Source: Hyphodiscus hymeniophilus (taxonomy: Eukaryota; Ascomycota; Leotiomycetes; Helotiales; Hyphodiscaceae). Taken from it: a DNA stretch of 64,000 bases. Shown here one piece after another: positions 23,491 through 36,430 of this stretch. Below the pieces are notes generated by a model, which was not told the DNA's origin, did no database searches, and saw nothing but the letters and a program-made list of their open reading frames with translations. Made by a program: the position numbers and the translations under genes. Where the stretch lies: positions 1,736,001 through 1,800,000 of the forward strand of contig VNKQ01000002.1 of assembly GCA_016508695.1 (NCBI GenBank), read 5' to 3'. How positions within the stretch are numbered: position 1 is the first letter of the stretch; every line of letters starts with the position of its first letter.

Positions 23491-24947
23491 TAATAATTAT
23501 AAGCTTAAATTATATAATACTTAGGGATTATTTATTTTAAAAAGTATATTATAATACGCTATTATATAAGTAAATTTAAGTATATAGCTTTACTTACTAA
23601 AATAAATAAGCTAACTCTTATTAATTCTTTAAGAAAAATAACCTTTATATTAAGGTTTTCTTTAATTAAAATAATAACTAATTATTTAACTTATTTTATA
23701 TATAATTACTTAAAAGCCTTTAAGTAAAGTATTAATTATTTATAATATATTTACTTTATATAATATAGCGATTTTAGTTAATATTTAATTAAAGATTTAA
23801 TTAAAGTTATTAGAATAATACTCTTTTTTTTATTATAATATAAAATTACTTAGTATTTTAAAATATATAAATCTAATAGTTCCGAGTATTTTAATATATT
23901 TTATACTTTTTCTAAAGATAATAAGATTAGAGTAAATAATTATAAAGCTAAATATAGTTTATTAGCTTAAGTAAATTAAATATAATCTTATAAAAAAAGT
24001 AAAGGCAAAATAAGATTATATTAGAAATATAAATTAAATATATAATATAATTATAATAACCTCTTAAAAAACACTCTTTACTTTAAAAGAAATAAATCCT
24101 AAACTAAAACTAATTATTTTTTTTAAATTAACTATTATTATTATAATATATAATAATATTCGGGGTTAATACTTAACTTACTTTATATTAGTTATATAAA
24201 AGTATAAGAATTAAGAGAAACAATTATAAAATCTTTTAATAATCTTTAACTAAGTAAATTTATTTATTAATAAAGAAATATTATAAGTAATTAAAACTAA
24301 ATTAATACTTAATAATAATATAAGCTTATAATTACTTTTAATTAAACTTAAAAATTATATAACTTTAATAAAAAGAACCTTTATAATTATAGCTTAATAA
24401 ACTTACTAAGAAGTCTTAAAAAAAGGTTAAAAAAGCTTAATTAATTACTTTAAGTAATTTTTAAAATAAGAGAATATATTAATTATTACTTAAGTATATA
24501 AACTTTTAAATATTAAATTAAGTTACTTTTTAGTTATTAATTTCTTAAAAGTAATTAAAAAAATACTCTTAAAGTTTACTTATAATTAAATAAGTAAAGT
24601 AATTATAACTTAAGAAATAAGAAAAGTAATTATTAATATTAATATCTTAAAATAACTTTTCTTAACTTACTTATATAAATAATTACTAGATATAAAATTA
24701 ATAAAATCTCGTTTAATAATAACTATTTTTAAAAGTTTTTTAAAATAAAATTAATTATTAAGTCCCTTTAAATATAATTAATTATATTTTCTAAAAAGTA
24801 AAAAGTATACTTAAAAACTAAAGTCTTATAAATATTTAAAAATAATAATTATTAAGATAAAAGATTATAAGTTTAAAATTAAGCTTAATAATCTTAAAAA
24901 AAATAAAATTAAAAATTAAGTAAAAAGTAGCTATTAAAAATAACTAT
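23231..24947 (+). mobile_element. Ty1/Copia copy III, 5' part only, RIP-decayed
   Basis: Has a 5' LTR at about 23,231-23,490 and 1.4 kb of leader and gag-region sequence co-linear with copy II (25,206-26,650). It stops where copy II's 5' LTR begins at about 24,948, so copy II probably inserted into it. The expected 3' remainder is not found after copy II's 3' LTR and must have been lost. Confidence 0.75.
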
Positions 24948-25210
24948 TATAAAATTAAAGCTTAACTAATCTTATAGTTATAGAATATTTAATTATACTT
25001 ATTAAATATCTAATTATATCGTATAATTACTTAAACTCTATTTAAGTACTTATTTCCCTAAGCTTTATAAGAGTAATTTAATACTTAAAAAAAAACTTAC
25101 TTTTTCTTTTTCTTTTTTTAAATTAGATAATACTTAATATATACTTATTCGAGTAATCTTTTTTTATAAAGTCTTTCTTTTTAAAAATTAGACTAATTAA
25201 TTATATAATA
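24948..25210 (+). repeat. 5' LTR of Copia copy II
   Basis: Direct repeat of the LTR at 35,495-35,757. The two differ by many C/T and G/A changes, as RIP of both ends would give. Confidence 0.72.
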
Positions 25211-26666
25211 ATTATAAGCCCGGTTTATATAATACTTAGGGATTATTTATTTTAAAAAGTATATTATAATATATTATTATATAAGTAAATTTAAGTATAT
25301 AGCTTTACTTACTAAAATAAATAAGCTAACTCTTATTAACTTTTTAAAAAAAATAACCTTTATATTAAAGTTTTCTCTAATTAAAATAATAACTAATTAT
25401 TTAATTTATTTTATATATAATTACTTAAAAGCCTTTAAGTAAAGTATTAACTATTTTATAATATATTTACCTTATATAATATAGTAATTCTAGTTAATAT
25501 CTAATTAAAGACTTAATTAAAATAGCTAAAATAATACTCTTTTTTTTATTATAATATAAAATTACTTAGTATTTTAAAATATATAAATCTAATAGTTTTA
25601 AATACTTTAATATACTCTATACTCCCTTTAAAGACAATAGAATTAAAACAAATAATTAAAGAGTTAAATATAATTTAGTAACTTAAGTAAATTAAGTTCG
25701 ATCTTATAAAAGTAATAAAAGTAAAATAAAATTATATTAGAATTGCAAATTAAATATATAATAAGACCCTAATAACCTCTAAAAGAATACTTTTTACTTT
25801 AGAAAAAGTAAATCCTAAATTAAAACTAGTTATTTCTTTTAAACTAATTATTATTATTATAATATATAATAATATTTAGGGTTAATATTAAGCTTATTTT
25901 AAGTTGGTTATATAAGAGTATAAAAAATAAGACAAACAATTATAAGATCTTCTAGTAATCTCTAACTAAGTAAATTTATTTATTAATAAGAAAATACTAT
26001 AAGTAATTAAGACTAAATTAATACTTAGTAATAATATAAGCTTATAATTACTTTTAATTAAACTTAAGAATTATATAGCTCTAGTAAAAGAAACCTTTAT
26101 AGTTATAACTTAATAAACCTATTAAAAAGTCTTAAAAAAAGTTAAAAAAGCTCGACTAATTATTTTAAGTAGTTTTTAAAGTAAGAGAATACGTTAATTA
26201 CTACTTATATATATAAACTTCTAGATATTAAGCTAGGCTATCTCTTAGTTACTAATTTTTTAAAAGTAATTAAAAGAATATTTTTAGAGTTTACTTATAA
26301 TTAAATAAGTAAAGTAATTATAACTTAAGAAATAAAAGAAATAATTATTAATATTAAAATCTTAGGACAACTTTTCTTAACTTACTTATATAAGTAATTA
26401 TTAAATATAAAATTAGTAAAATCTTATTTAATAATAATTACTTTTAAAAGTTCTTTAAAATAAAATTAATTACTAAGTCCCTCTAAATATAATTATTTAT
26501 ACCTCTCAAGAAGTAAAAAGTATTTTTAGAAATTAAAGTCTTATAAACGCCTAAAAGTAGCAATTATTAGGATAATTAATTATAAGTTTAGAACTAAGCT
26601 TAATAATCCCGAAAAAAATAAAATTAAAAATTAAGTAAAAAGTAACTATTAGAAATAGTTAATTAA

Positions 26667-29160
26667 GGGACGAGCTATTTTAACTCTAATGCCGGCTATT
26701 TCAACTCTACTAGTCCCAGATCGTTTTTATACTTATATATATCTAGTAAGCTTTACTTACTATATAAATTTGTATGCGCGCAAGAGTATATAATATATAC
26801 ACTATTATACTAACTTATTAAAATTATAATCTAGATCTAACTTATACTTACTATCTTATATATAACCCTTAAAAGGTTCTATTATAACTTTAACCTCCTA
26901 TATTACTTCCCTTTATAATATATCTCTTATAACGACTATTGCGTCTTTAAGGCAATTATCTTTATATATAGAAAAAATCCCCCTTATATAACCCCTTTCC
27001 CTTCTTATACTTAGCTTATATTAATCGATATGCCCCTTTATTATTTATACTATCATAAGGGTAATAGAACTATCTCGATTTAGCCTAAAATAGACGACAA
27101 ACACTAGTCTAGTAAGAGACTTAGGTCGCTTAAAGATCGCGGGGGCTAAAGAAAGAGGGAGTTTAAAGGCTAAGAGTAGTTGTCGAGTACTCGATTCGGT
27201 AATACGTAATACCCCTTCTAATATACTATAGGGTCTACCTTTCCCTTATATACGTATAAGGTTAAAACCTAGTCTTGAAACCTTTAGTATAAAGAAGGGA
27301 TTAAGAGTATTAGTTGTAAGCTTATTATAGTACTAGTAATAATATATATTAGTTAGTAAGATTATTTCTCTATTAGATTTATACTCTTATATTATATAAA
27401 AACAAAGTAAGCCAAGTAACCGTCGAATTATATACTAACAATTAGGGGGAGGGGGACTACTCGTAAGTAACTTGGTATACTTTAGGAGTATCTTCTTTAA
27501 CGCAAAGCTATAAACTAATTAAAGAACTATAGCGAAGAGAAGTATATTAACTTGTATTTTCGGCTATAGTTTTTACTAAGCTAGTGTCGTTATTATACCT
27601 TAATACTATAAATCCTAGAAGTATTATAAGCGTATAAAGACACCTCTTAAGTCTCTATTCCCTTATTACAAGTATAACTTGAGTATTGCGTAATAACCTT
27701 TAATAAGACTCGAAATAATTACTTTAAAGTAATAGTATTAATCGACCTAGTATATAACGATCTTTTCCTTTTATAAGTATAACTAAGTCCCTTTATAATA
27801 ACTTATAACTTAAAGAGGGGAAGTAACCCTTATTTCTTTTAACTTATTATCATACTCCTCTAAACTTATATTAGAAAGTAATATATTCTAGGCCCTAAGG
27901 AATAACTAAAATAAAGGGTATCTCTTTACCTTACTATTTTAGTCTTTAATTAAATTTAAAAAGAATTTCTTAGTTTTAGCTAGTATATTTATATTTACGT
28001 ATTATCTATAAAGAATATAGCTTAATTATAAGAATTATATATTAATATACTCTATTAGAGCTAGTTCTCTATTAGTTATTATAGAAACTAGCTCCTTAAT
28101 TGTATTTTGGGTTATAATATTACAGAGTTATTATAATGCCTACTTATAATCGACCTTCTTCTTAGCTAAAAGAAAAACTACCCCCACTTAAATAACCTTA
28201 TTATTCCCTATTATTATATATATATTAAGTAATAGTATATTAAATCGGTTTGTTTTATAAGTATAATCAAGTAAAAGAACATCGGAATACTACTTTTACA
28301 AGTCGAGAGAAAAGAGGTATAAGAAGAAAAGTCGGGTTAGCGTATTAGTCAAAGGGTTTATATTGAATATAAGGTTAAAACCGCCCTCTCGAAGTTCCTA
28401 GTAAATCGTTAGTATTATACTTAAAAGGACCTTTACTAATATACTTTAAGTAGTTATTCTATTAGAGTAAGCCTATTAAGCTAATAAAGACGTATCGCTT
28501 ATACGAGGGTTAAGATATCTTTCTAAGAGAATATAACTATAGGTTTCTCTCGTCGAATAACTACTAATATTAATATATTATTAAGACTTATAATAGCTAG
28601 GTTCTTAACCTAAGTAGTTATCTCTAGGTCTAAAATAGTAATTTAGTAGGCAAGATAGGCGGAAAGTATTATAGACAGCCTATAGTTATATATCCCTTTT
28701 AATACTATTAGTTCTTACTATTCCGAGATAACGTCTCTCTCTAACGCAACTTTTATCTTGCAATCGTACTTCTTACTACGAGTACTTTCGCGTCGCTTCG
28801 ATTTATATACCGTAAGGTTTTTAGACTTTAACTATAGCTTGCCGAATCGATTGTAAGTATATATAATTCGCTTTAGTTTAATATCGCGTTTAAAGAGGGT
28901 ATACTTATTAGCTTTAGTATACTATTTAATAATAGTAATTATAGTAGAAAGATTAGTATAAACCGCTATAAAGGGAAGGGGCCTACAAGTCTTAGATACG
29001 TCTATTACAAAGGTTATAAGTTAATAAGGATATATTAATTTTTACAAGTAATATAAATTATACTTGCCCTTATATACAAAATAATATAGGGAAGCAAGCT
29101 TACTAGATATACCCCCGAAGAGTTGAAATAGCCGGCATTAAAGTTAAAATAGCTCGTCCC
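26667..29160 (-). mobile_element. 2.5 kb MULE (Mutator-like) transposon with decayed transposase
   Basis: Ends starting GGGACGAGCTATTTTAAC are inverted over about 42 bp (right end: AGCTCGTCCC). They are flanked by a perfect 8 bp duplication TTAATTAA (26,659-26,666 and 29,161-29,168). It sits inside Copia copy II; copy I shows the empty site at about 3,115. The interior encodes, on the minus strand, a FAR1-type domain, a MULE transposase core and the tail region found alone in the small derivatives. It is the longest member here and the likely model of the autonomous form, now broken by stops. Confidence 0.85.
26800..28990 (-). pseudogene. MULE transposase pseudogene (FAR1 domain, transposase core, tail)
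   Basis: Read on the minus strand, about 28,870-28,735 gives a basic SKRRESTRSKKYDCKIKVAL stretch typical of FAR1-type domains. About 28,060-27,600 gives pieces with transposase texture: AKTKKFFLNLIKD, SLEEYDNKLKEI and GYYAILKLYL followed by RDLRGVFIR, in the order seen in MULE transposases. About 27,200-26,830 is the antisense copy of the tail still open at 21,325-21,609. Frequent TAA/TAG codons interrupt all parts, so no protein can be made. The family would bind the terminal repeats and excise or insert the element. Confidence 0.7.
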
Positions 29161-29297
29161 TTAATTAAAAAAAAAAGTAAAAGTAATACTTTAATAAAAT
29201 ATTAAACTTAAAGAAATAATAAAGTAAATACTTAAATAAAATTAATTATACGATTATTAATTTAGACTTACTTAAAAAAGTAAGTTATAAAATTTAT

Positions 29298-29800
29298 TTG
29301 ACTTTTAATTTTTTAAAGAAATACTTACTTTTTAATAGTATATTCTTTAATAATTATAGATTAATATACTTAGTTAATATAAAGGACTTACTTAAGCCTA
29401 ATTCCTTTATTTTTTTAATTAGTAATAATATAATCGAAGTTAACTCGGGTACTTTACTAATTATTAAAAGAAGTATTCGAGTAATTAAAAATCTCTTTAA
29501 TAAGTTAAAAAGACTTTATATATTTAATCTTACTCTTTTAAATATAGTTATAATTAATAGTTTTTATATAAATATTATTTTAAAAGCTTAAATACTTAAA
29601 GTAAGGGTTTGGTTTTATAATCTTAATTATTTATTAAAATATAAGAATATTAATTCTAACGTTATTATACTTAGTATAAAACGTAAATTTAACTTAGTTT
29701 TCCTTAAATATAAGCTATTTACCTCTTACCTAAGTTCTTTCCCTATAATTCTAATATATATAAGACTAGTAATAATATACTTAATAATTAAATAATAATT
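29298..29800 (+). pseudogene. GAG-pre-integrase relic of Copia copy II
   Basis: A 97-codon frame (29,298-29,591) happens to stay open and continues with one stop into about 29,800. Its pattern of hydrophobic residues followed by a conserved turn (LLNIVIINSFYINIILKA) and a downstream FNLVFLKYKL segment resembles the region just before the integrase zinc finger in fungal Copia polyproteins. The same segment is present with more stops in copy I (3,270-3,760) and inverted at 1-300. It should not be read as an independent gene. Confidence 0.6.
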
Positions 29801-29829
29801 AAAAAAGTCGTTTAAATAATTAAAAGATT

Positions 29830-30200
29830 ACTTAAAACCCCGGAGCGATTTAGCGAAGCTTTAGTATTAATAAGTAAAATACCTTAGACTAAAGGTCCTC
29901 GAGTTACTTATAAAAGCAGTTAAAAATATAATTATTAAGGGAATACTAATTATATATTATAAAGCTTATACTCTTATATTAGCTAAAAAGTAAATCTCCC
30001 GTTAAATATTATACTTTAAATCGCTAAAACTATTTTAGAGAATTATTTAAGATTTTTTTGATTTCCTTAAAGTATATAATAATATTAGTTAAATTTTATT
30101 AATTAAAGACAAGTTTAATAAAAAGTATTAAGGATTTATACTTATAAAAAAACGCGGGATTATAATTATAAACTTAATCTCTTATTTTAATATATAAGTA
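29830..30200 (+). pseudogene. Copia integrase relic
   Basis: The plus frame shows fragments LKVLELLIKA, CKA-like YKAYTLILAKK and an aromatic/acidic DFF*FP block followed by LLIKDKFNKKY, which align in order with the zinc-binding and catalytic-core start of Copia integrases. Stops interrupt it. Recognition is by motif order only. Confidence 0.5.
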
Positions 30201-33200
30201 AAACGCTAATTTAAATTATTAATTTATAAGATTAAGAGTAATTAAAACACTTTAGTAATCTCTTCTTTTAATATAATAGATTTTAAGTAATAGGCCGATA
30301 TAAAAAGAATTAATATAGAATTAATACTAGCTTATACTTATAAGCTTATTAATATAATCGAGAAAGCTAAAAGAAATATAATTAAGAAATTAATTAAAAT
30401 AAGACTTACTATTAATCTCTTAGAAAACCTTTAGCTAGAGATATATAAAGTAATAATTTACTTATATATTATTCTTTCTTTTAAAGCTTATAAGTAATAC
30501 TTACTAAACAAAGTCTTATACTTATAGTTTTAAAATTACTTTAAGTAATATAATTAAGTACTTATATAATAAGTAATAACTAATTTTAAACTTAACTAAA
30601 ATAAGATTTATACTTATAATACTCGAGTATATACTTTAAAAAAAGAATAATAAAAAGGCGAAAATAAAAGAGTATTTAAAATACTTTTTTAAGTATATAT
30701 TAAATACTTAATTAAATATATTGCGTTTAATATATATAAGATTTAAGTGCCTTAACTTAAAAGAGTAATCGTTATAAGAGACGTAACCTTTAATAAAACT
30801 AAATTTTATATTCTTAATTAAAAAATATAAGAGTAATAGCCCTTAATAAGCGCTAAAGCTATTATTTCTTTAATTAAAGAGTATAAATTTTAAAATACTA
30901 TTAGTAGAATTATTAAATATCTTTTTATAAATAAGATACTCTCTTTTAAAAGAGAAGTTATAATTATATTAAAAGATTTTATATATAAGATTTTAAGGGG
31001 TAAGCTTTCGAGTAAAGACAATAAGAATTAAAACTCGAGAGTAAGTAAAAAAATTAGACTTTTAACTCTTAAATAAATACTTAAGCTAATAAACTTATAA
31101 ATAAAAATTAAAAGAAATAATAATAATTATTTATTTAAAAGAATACTTATAATTAGTAATTATACTAATAGTAAGTTAAATAAGAGTATAATTACTTAAG
31201 AATTAACTTAGTTATTAAATAAGTACTTAAGTATAAATAAACAATTAATTCCTTAAGTAGTTATATATTAATCTAAAGAATTACTTAGCCTAGCGTAAAG
31301 CGAATTTAGCTTTAGTAATTATAAAATAGCTATAAGTAATAGTCTTTTAATAATAAAGAGTAGCCTTTTAGATAATACTCTAATAATAAGAGTTTTAAAT
31401 TATAAGATATATTATATACTAATCGAGTAAATTAAAATAATAAGTATAAAAAAATTAATAGTTTAAGTTATAAATTATCTTTAAAAAAGATTTAAATAAA
31501 AATAAACTAAGTATATTATATATTACTTTAATATATACCTCGATTTTAAAATTAAGCTAAAAGTAATATAATAAGTTCTTATTAACGTTTTAAAAAGACT
31601 TAAGCTATAAAGAATAAGTTTAAATAATATATATAATAATCTCTACTTTTATTTTAATAAATAATATTTTAAGAAAAAAAATACTTTTAGCTTTAAAAAG
31701 AGTTTATTAAAAAGATTTTTTAAAAGTATTAAGGTTATAAAATAATCTCAAGATATATAAATATAATAATTACTTTATTTAAGATATAAGATTAAAAATT
31801 AAGAATTTAAAGCTAAGAAACTATTAAAAATAAATTAAAGTAAGCTTAGTTAATTTAAAAGTTATTTTTCTAAAATAAGTCTTTACTTATAAGATAAACT
31901 TAAACGGTTTTATAATTTATTATAAGTCTTAGATTATTATTTATAATAATCTTTAAAAAAAAGATTTAATTATTTTTATATATATTATTATACTTATTAC
32001 TCGTTTATTTCGAGTAATTATAATTATTATAGCTTACTTTAATTTTGAAATTAAGTAATATAATATTATTAATACTTTTATTAATACTTTATAAAATAAT
32101 AAAAGAGTATAAGTAATATACTAGCTTTCTTTAAGCTTTAAGAAAGTAGGGTTTTATATAGAGATCGACCGAGCTTTATATAGCTTATAAGACTCTTTAG
32201 CTTTTTAGTATTAAGACTTCTCTTTAATAATTAAGTCTTTTAAGTTAATTTAAAATAAGGAAAAGTTATACTTCTTTTATAACTTTACTTAATAAATCTT
32301 TATAATCTTTTATATAAATAATATATTAATCTTATATTATAAAAGAAATAAGTAAAAGGTATATAAGTTTATTAAGAAACTAAAAAAGTCGTATAAACTT
32401 TAAGACTTAAAAGATATTTAATAGTTTTTAAGTATTTATATAATTAGAAATTAAAATAATAAGACGATTTCTTTACTTTATAATACTTATATTAAAAAGA
32501 TTACTTAAAAGTTTAATTTAGCTAAATAAAAATATCTGTTTATATTACTCTTAAAAACTAAGCTTATTAAAAACTTAAAAATAATAATACTAAGCTTTAT
32601 TAAAGTATATTAAGAAAGAGTAAAATTAGTTCTTTATATTACAATTATAATTAGAGTAAATATTGCCTTTATAATCTTTTAACTCTTTTAATTCTTAATA
32701 AACCCTAGTATATAATATATAAAAGTAATTAATTAAGTAATTAGATATCTTTAAGAACTTAATATTTTATTATTTAATATAAAGAAAGCTTAGAAAGCTA
32801 ATTACTAATTATATTAAACATATTATTTATAAATAATATTAAAACTTAGCGATTATCTTATAAGTATATAATATTCTTATTTAAAAGACTTATTATTTAA
32901 AAAGTAACTTAATAGTCGATAATATTAATATTTATTACTTAAGTAAAGCTCTTAGAAGTAGAGTATATAACTAAGGAAATAATAGTATTATAATAATTTT
33001 TTAAAGAGATTAAACTCTTACTTGAAAACTTTTAAATAATCTTTTATAATAATTAATAAATAATTAGACTAATTATAAGGGAGAATAAGAGAATTATAAC
33101 TAAGCTATAATATATAGATATTTAAAATATATAACTTTACTAAGAGTATAAATTTAGAACGTTCGAAGTAATATACTTACCGACTAGCGAAATACTAATA

Positions 33201-34591
33201 AATAAGCTTATTAAGAATTTCTCTAAATATAAGTTTAAGTATTTCCAAGCTTTATTAAATCTATAAAATATATATAAAAAGATTAAAAATCTTAAGAAAG
33301 TATAAGATTTAAAGTATTAATTATATAAAAGTATTAATTAATTAGCGTCTAATAAGTAAATATTAAATAAATCTCTAAGAATTAGACTAAGTATTTAATT
33401 AATATAATTAAAGATTAGAGATTAGTAATTAAATATCTTTTAAATATTAATAAAATCTATTAAGATTCTAACTAGATATTACTAGGATTAGATAGATTAA
33501 TAGTATATTTAATAAGATACTAATAAGACTATTATAAAATTTTATATAAATACTAATAAGATTAACTAAAAGAACTAAGTAGAGTTTTCTATACTTTAAA
33601 GCTATAATATAATAAGATAATATAATTAATAATTATATATTTTATTTTATAAGTTATTTATTTTATAATTAAGGGAATTTAATAAATTAATACTTATTTA
33701 AGTATTATCGCTAAGTTATTCTAATATAAAAAAAAGAAGAATAAAAATATATTATAAAAGACTATTTAATATTTCTTTAAATTACTAATAGATTATTTGC
33801 TACCTTAACTACTTAAATTACGTATAGTATTTATATAAGTAATAAAGGCTTAAATAAGTATTTCTTACTTATTAGTCTTTAAACTAATAAAACTAAAAGA
33901 AAGAGTTCTAATATAACGAGAAGTAAGACTTTAATTATTATTATTATCTTTATATTAATAAGTATTAATTCTTAGAGTATAATTAATAGAATTAATAAAA
34001 TTACTAATCTTTAATATAGTCTAAATAATAATCTTTAATTACTTTATTTTCTATATAAGGATTAGTATTAATTAAATAAAAATTTTATATTTAATATACT
34101 TTTTAATTAAAACTTTAACTAGCTTTTTAATAATAATACTTAATATAAAATAGTTAAGTATATAAAAGAATACTAATAAGGATTAAAACGTAAGAGTATA
34201 TATAATATTAGTAATATTAATTATTATATAATATAATAGAATTCTTAAAGTAATAATTATTAGATTTTCTAGCTATTAAAGAAGATAAATAATTAAAGTA
34301 AGGCTAATCTCGCTAAGTATTAAGACTATAAGTAGAACTATAAGAATAATAAGAAAGAGTATTTAAAATATAATTATTTAAAATAAAAAAACAAAAACTA
34401 AGGCAAGTAGTCTAATTATATAAGTAATAAATAAGACTATTATCTAGACAAGTAATAAGAATAAGAGTTAATATAAGTAATAAGTATAAAAGCTAATAAT
34501 AGTAATTATATAACTTAATAAGAGATAAGATTAAATTATCTTTATCTTCTTTATCTTTATCTTTTTTAGCTTTATCTTCTTTATCTTTTTC

Positions 34592-34623
<32 letters not shown>

Positions 34624-35494
34624 AATTATTATTATTATTATAATTATTAATAAAAAGAGGGGGAAATTAAAAGAGATTATTAGATTTAGTAATAAAAAGA
34701 TTAATAAGTATTTTTACTTACTCTTCTTTAAAGCCTTATATATTAAAAAGGTTAACTATATTAATTATTAAATATAAAGTAATAATTAAATAAAGCTTAA
34801 GAATTAAATCTAAAATTCAAATAAAGGTAATTAATTACTTAAGCTTTTACTTGTATTATTACTTAAAGTATTACTTATATTAATAATTAATAAGAAGATA
34901 AAAGAGCTATTAATAAAATAATAATAATATATTATTATAATAATATTAAAAGTTAACGTTATTATTTATTATTATTATTAAAGGTTAAAAGGTCGCGAGA
35001 TTACAATTTTATACTTATAACCTAATTGGTTACGCGCTTACTAATATAGTTAAAAGCATATTAAGTTATTAGATTAATTAAAGTAGCTATAGAAATTAAA
35101 TAATATATAAAGTTTATATTATTTATATTATTTGCGTTATTTGTATTATTTATAAGGCTAAGAGATAAAAGAGATATTAATTAGAGCTAATTATAATACT
35201 AGTTATTACTAAGTATAAGATATTTAATTAAATTAATTATATTAAGTAATTAAATAAAGTAAATATTAATATTTATAACTCGAAATTTATATATATATAA
35301 AGTATAGGGAACTTACTTATAAACTATATAAGTAAATACACGCTATATTTAATAATTAACTTTAAATATAAGTATATATTTTAATATATTAAATTAAAGC
35401 TATTTAAGGAATATAAAGGATTAGAGATTATAAAATAATAGTTATTATAAAATAAAAGGTCTTTAGACTTTTTTATAATAACTAGGGGGTATAT

Positions 35495-35757
35495 TATAAA
35501 ATTAAGGCTTAACTAATCTTATAGTTATAAAATATCTAATTATACTTATTAAATATTTAGTTATATTATATAATTACTTAAGTTCTATTTAAGTACTTAT
35601 TTCGCTAAGCTTTATAAGAGTAATTTAATACTTAAGAGAAGACTTACTTTTTCTTTTTCTTTTTTTAAACTAAATAATACTTAATATATACTTATTCGAG
35701 TAGTCTTTTCTTATAAACCCTTTCTCTTTAAAAATTAGACCGATTATCTATACAATA
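35495..35757 (+). repeat. 3' LTR of Copia copy II
   Basis: Follows a TAACTAGGGGG polypurine-like tract identical to that before the LTR at 16,154. Its right border touches a truncated MULE element. Confidence 0.75.
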
Positions 35758-35959
35758 GGATATCTTTTATATATTTATATTTTATAATTATATTTGGTTA
35801 TAGTTTAGAAAGAATATTAAAGATAGTTATAGTATAGTTTTGTAGTAGTTTTGATATTCCCGCATGGGCGTTAAGTTATTATACGTACTACGGTGTATAT
35901 CACAAGTAAGGACTAGTAGAGTTGGAGTAGCCGGGAGTAGAGTTGAAATAGCTTAACCC
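35758..35959. mobile_element. Truncated MULE element, right half
   Basis: Starts within the GGATATCTTTT block that lies mid-element in the copy at 19,430-19,731 and ends with GAGTTGAAATAGCTTAACCC. The left half is missing, cut at the Copia LTR border. Confidence 0.6.
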
Positions 35960-35978
35960 TATATTAAGACTAGGCTTA

Positions 35979-36283
35979 GGGATAAGCTATTTCAACTCTA
36001 ATATTAGTCATTTTAACTCTTAGAGAATATACTCACTATATACCCAAAAAGTTATATACCTAGAAATACTTTCTTTATTAAAATATAGCGTATTAGCGGG
36101 TTAGGGTTAATAATTAGGGTTAATTTTTGGGGGGGTTGAGGGGTAATAAGAGCCCCCTATATAAGGATATCTTTTTTATTTATATTATAATAGTTTGAAT
36201 ACTCTTATATAAGTATAAACTTATTATGCGTATTATAGTATATATAACTAATAGGGACTAATAGAGCTGAAATAGCCTATCCC
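35979..36283. mobile_element. MULE-family element with telomere-like repeats, decayed
   Basis: Left end GGGATAAGCTATTTCAAC and right end GAAATAGCCTATCCC are inverted. The interior holds GGGTTAGGGTTAATAATTAG (about 36,100-36,120) and a G-rich GGGGGGGTTGAGGGG run. Unlike its siblings it has no matching 8 bp flanks, which suggests later rearrangement. Confidence 0.65.
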
Positions 36284-36430
36284 ATTATATAAGTAACTAA
36301 AAGCTCAGATTAGACCTAAATCGAACCTAAATTAAATTTAAGTCGCAATATATCAGACCTAAGTTCGAACTTAGGTTAGTTCAAACCCAACTCGAACTCA
36401 ACTCAAACCTAACTCGAACTTAGACCTTTT
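36284..36430. repeat. Degenerate tandem repeat at the edge of the AT-rich block
   Basis: Short words CCTAAATCGAACC, AACTCGAACTC and AAACCTAACTCGAACTT recur with a period of roughly 10-11 bp. It marks the transition from RIP-decayed DNA to normal composition. Confidence 0.5.

Larger units (their letters stand above)
24948..35757 (+). mobile_element. Ty1/Copia copy II, complete with both LTRs, interrupted by a MULE
   Basis: Bounded by direct LTRs at about 24,948-25,210 and 35,495-35,757. Without the 2.5 kb MULE at 26,667-29,160 it is about 8.3 kb, long for a Copia element because of a 3.6 kb 3' module (31,882-35,500). Internal order on the plus strand is leader, gag region, GAG-pre-integrase (29,298 onward), integrase (about 29,830-30,200), then a probable reverse transcriptase ending near 31,870. 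Integrase before reverse transcriptase is the Copia order. All frames are broken by RIP-type changes, so it is not functional. Confidence 0.82.

Noticed and set aside
29298..29591. 97-codon frame as an independent gene
   Set aside because: It is the least damaged part of the Copia pre-integrase region; the same segment occurs with stops at 3,270 and inverted at 1-300.
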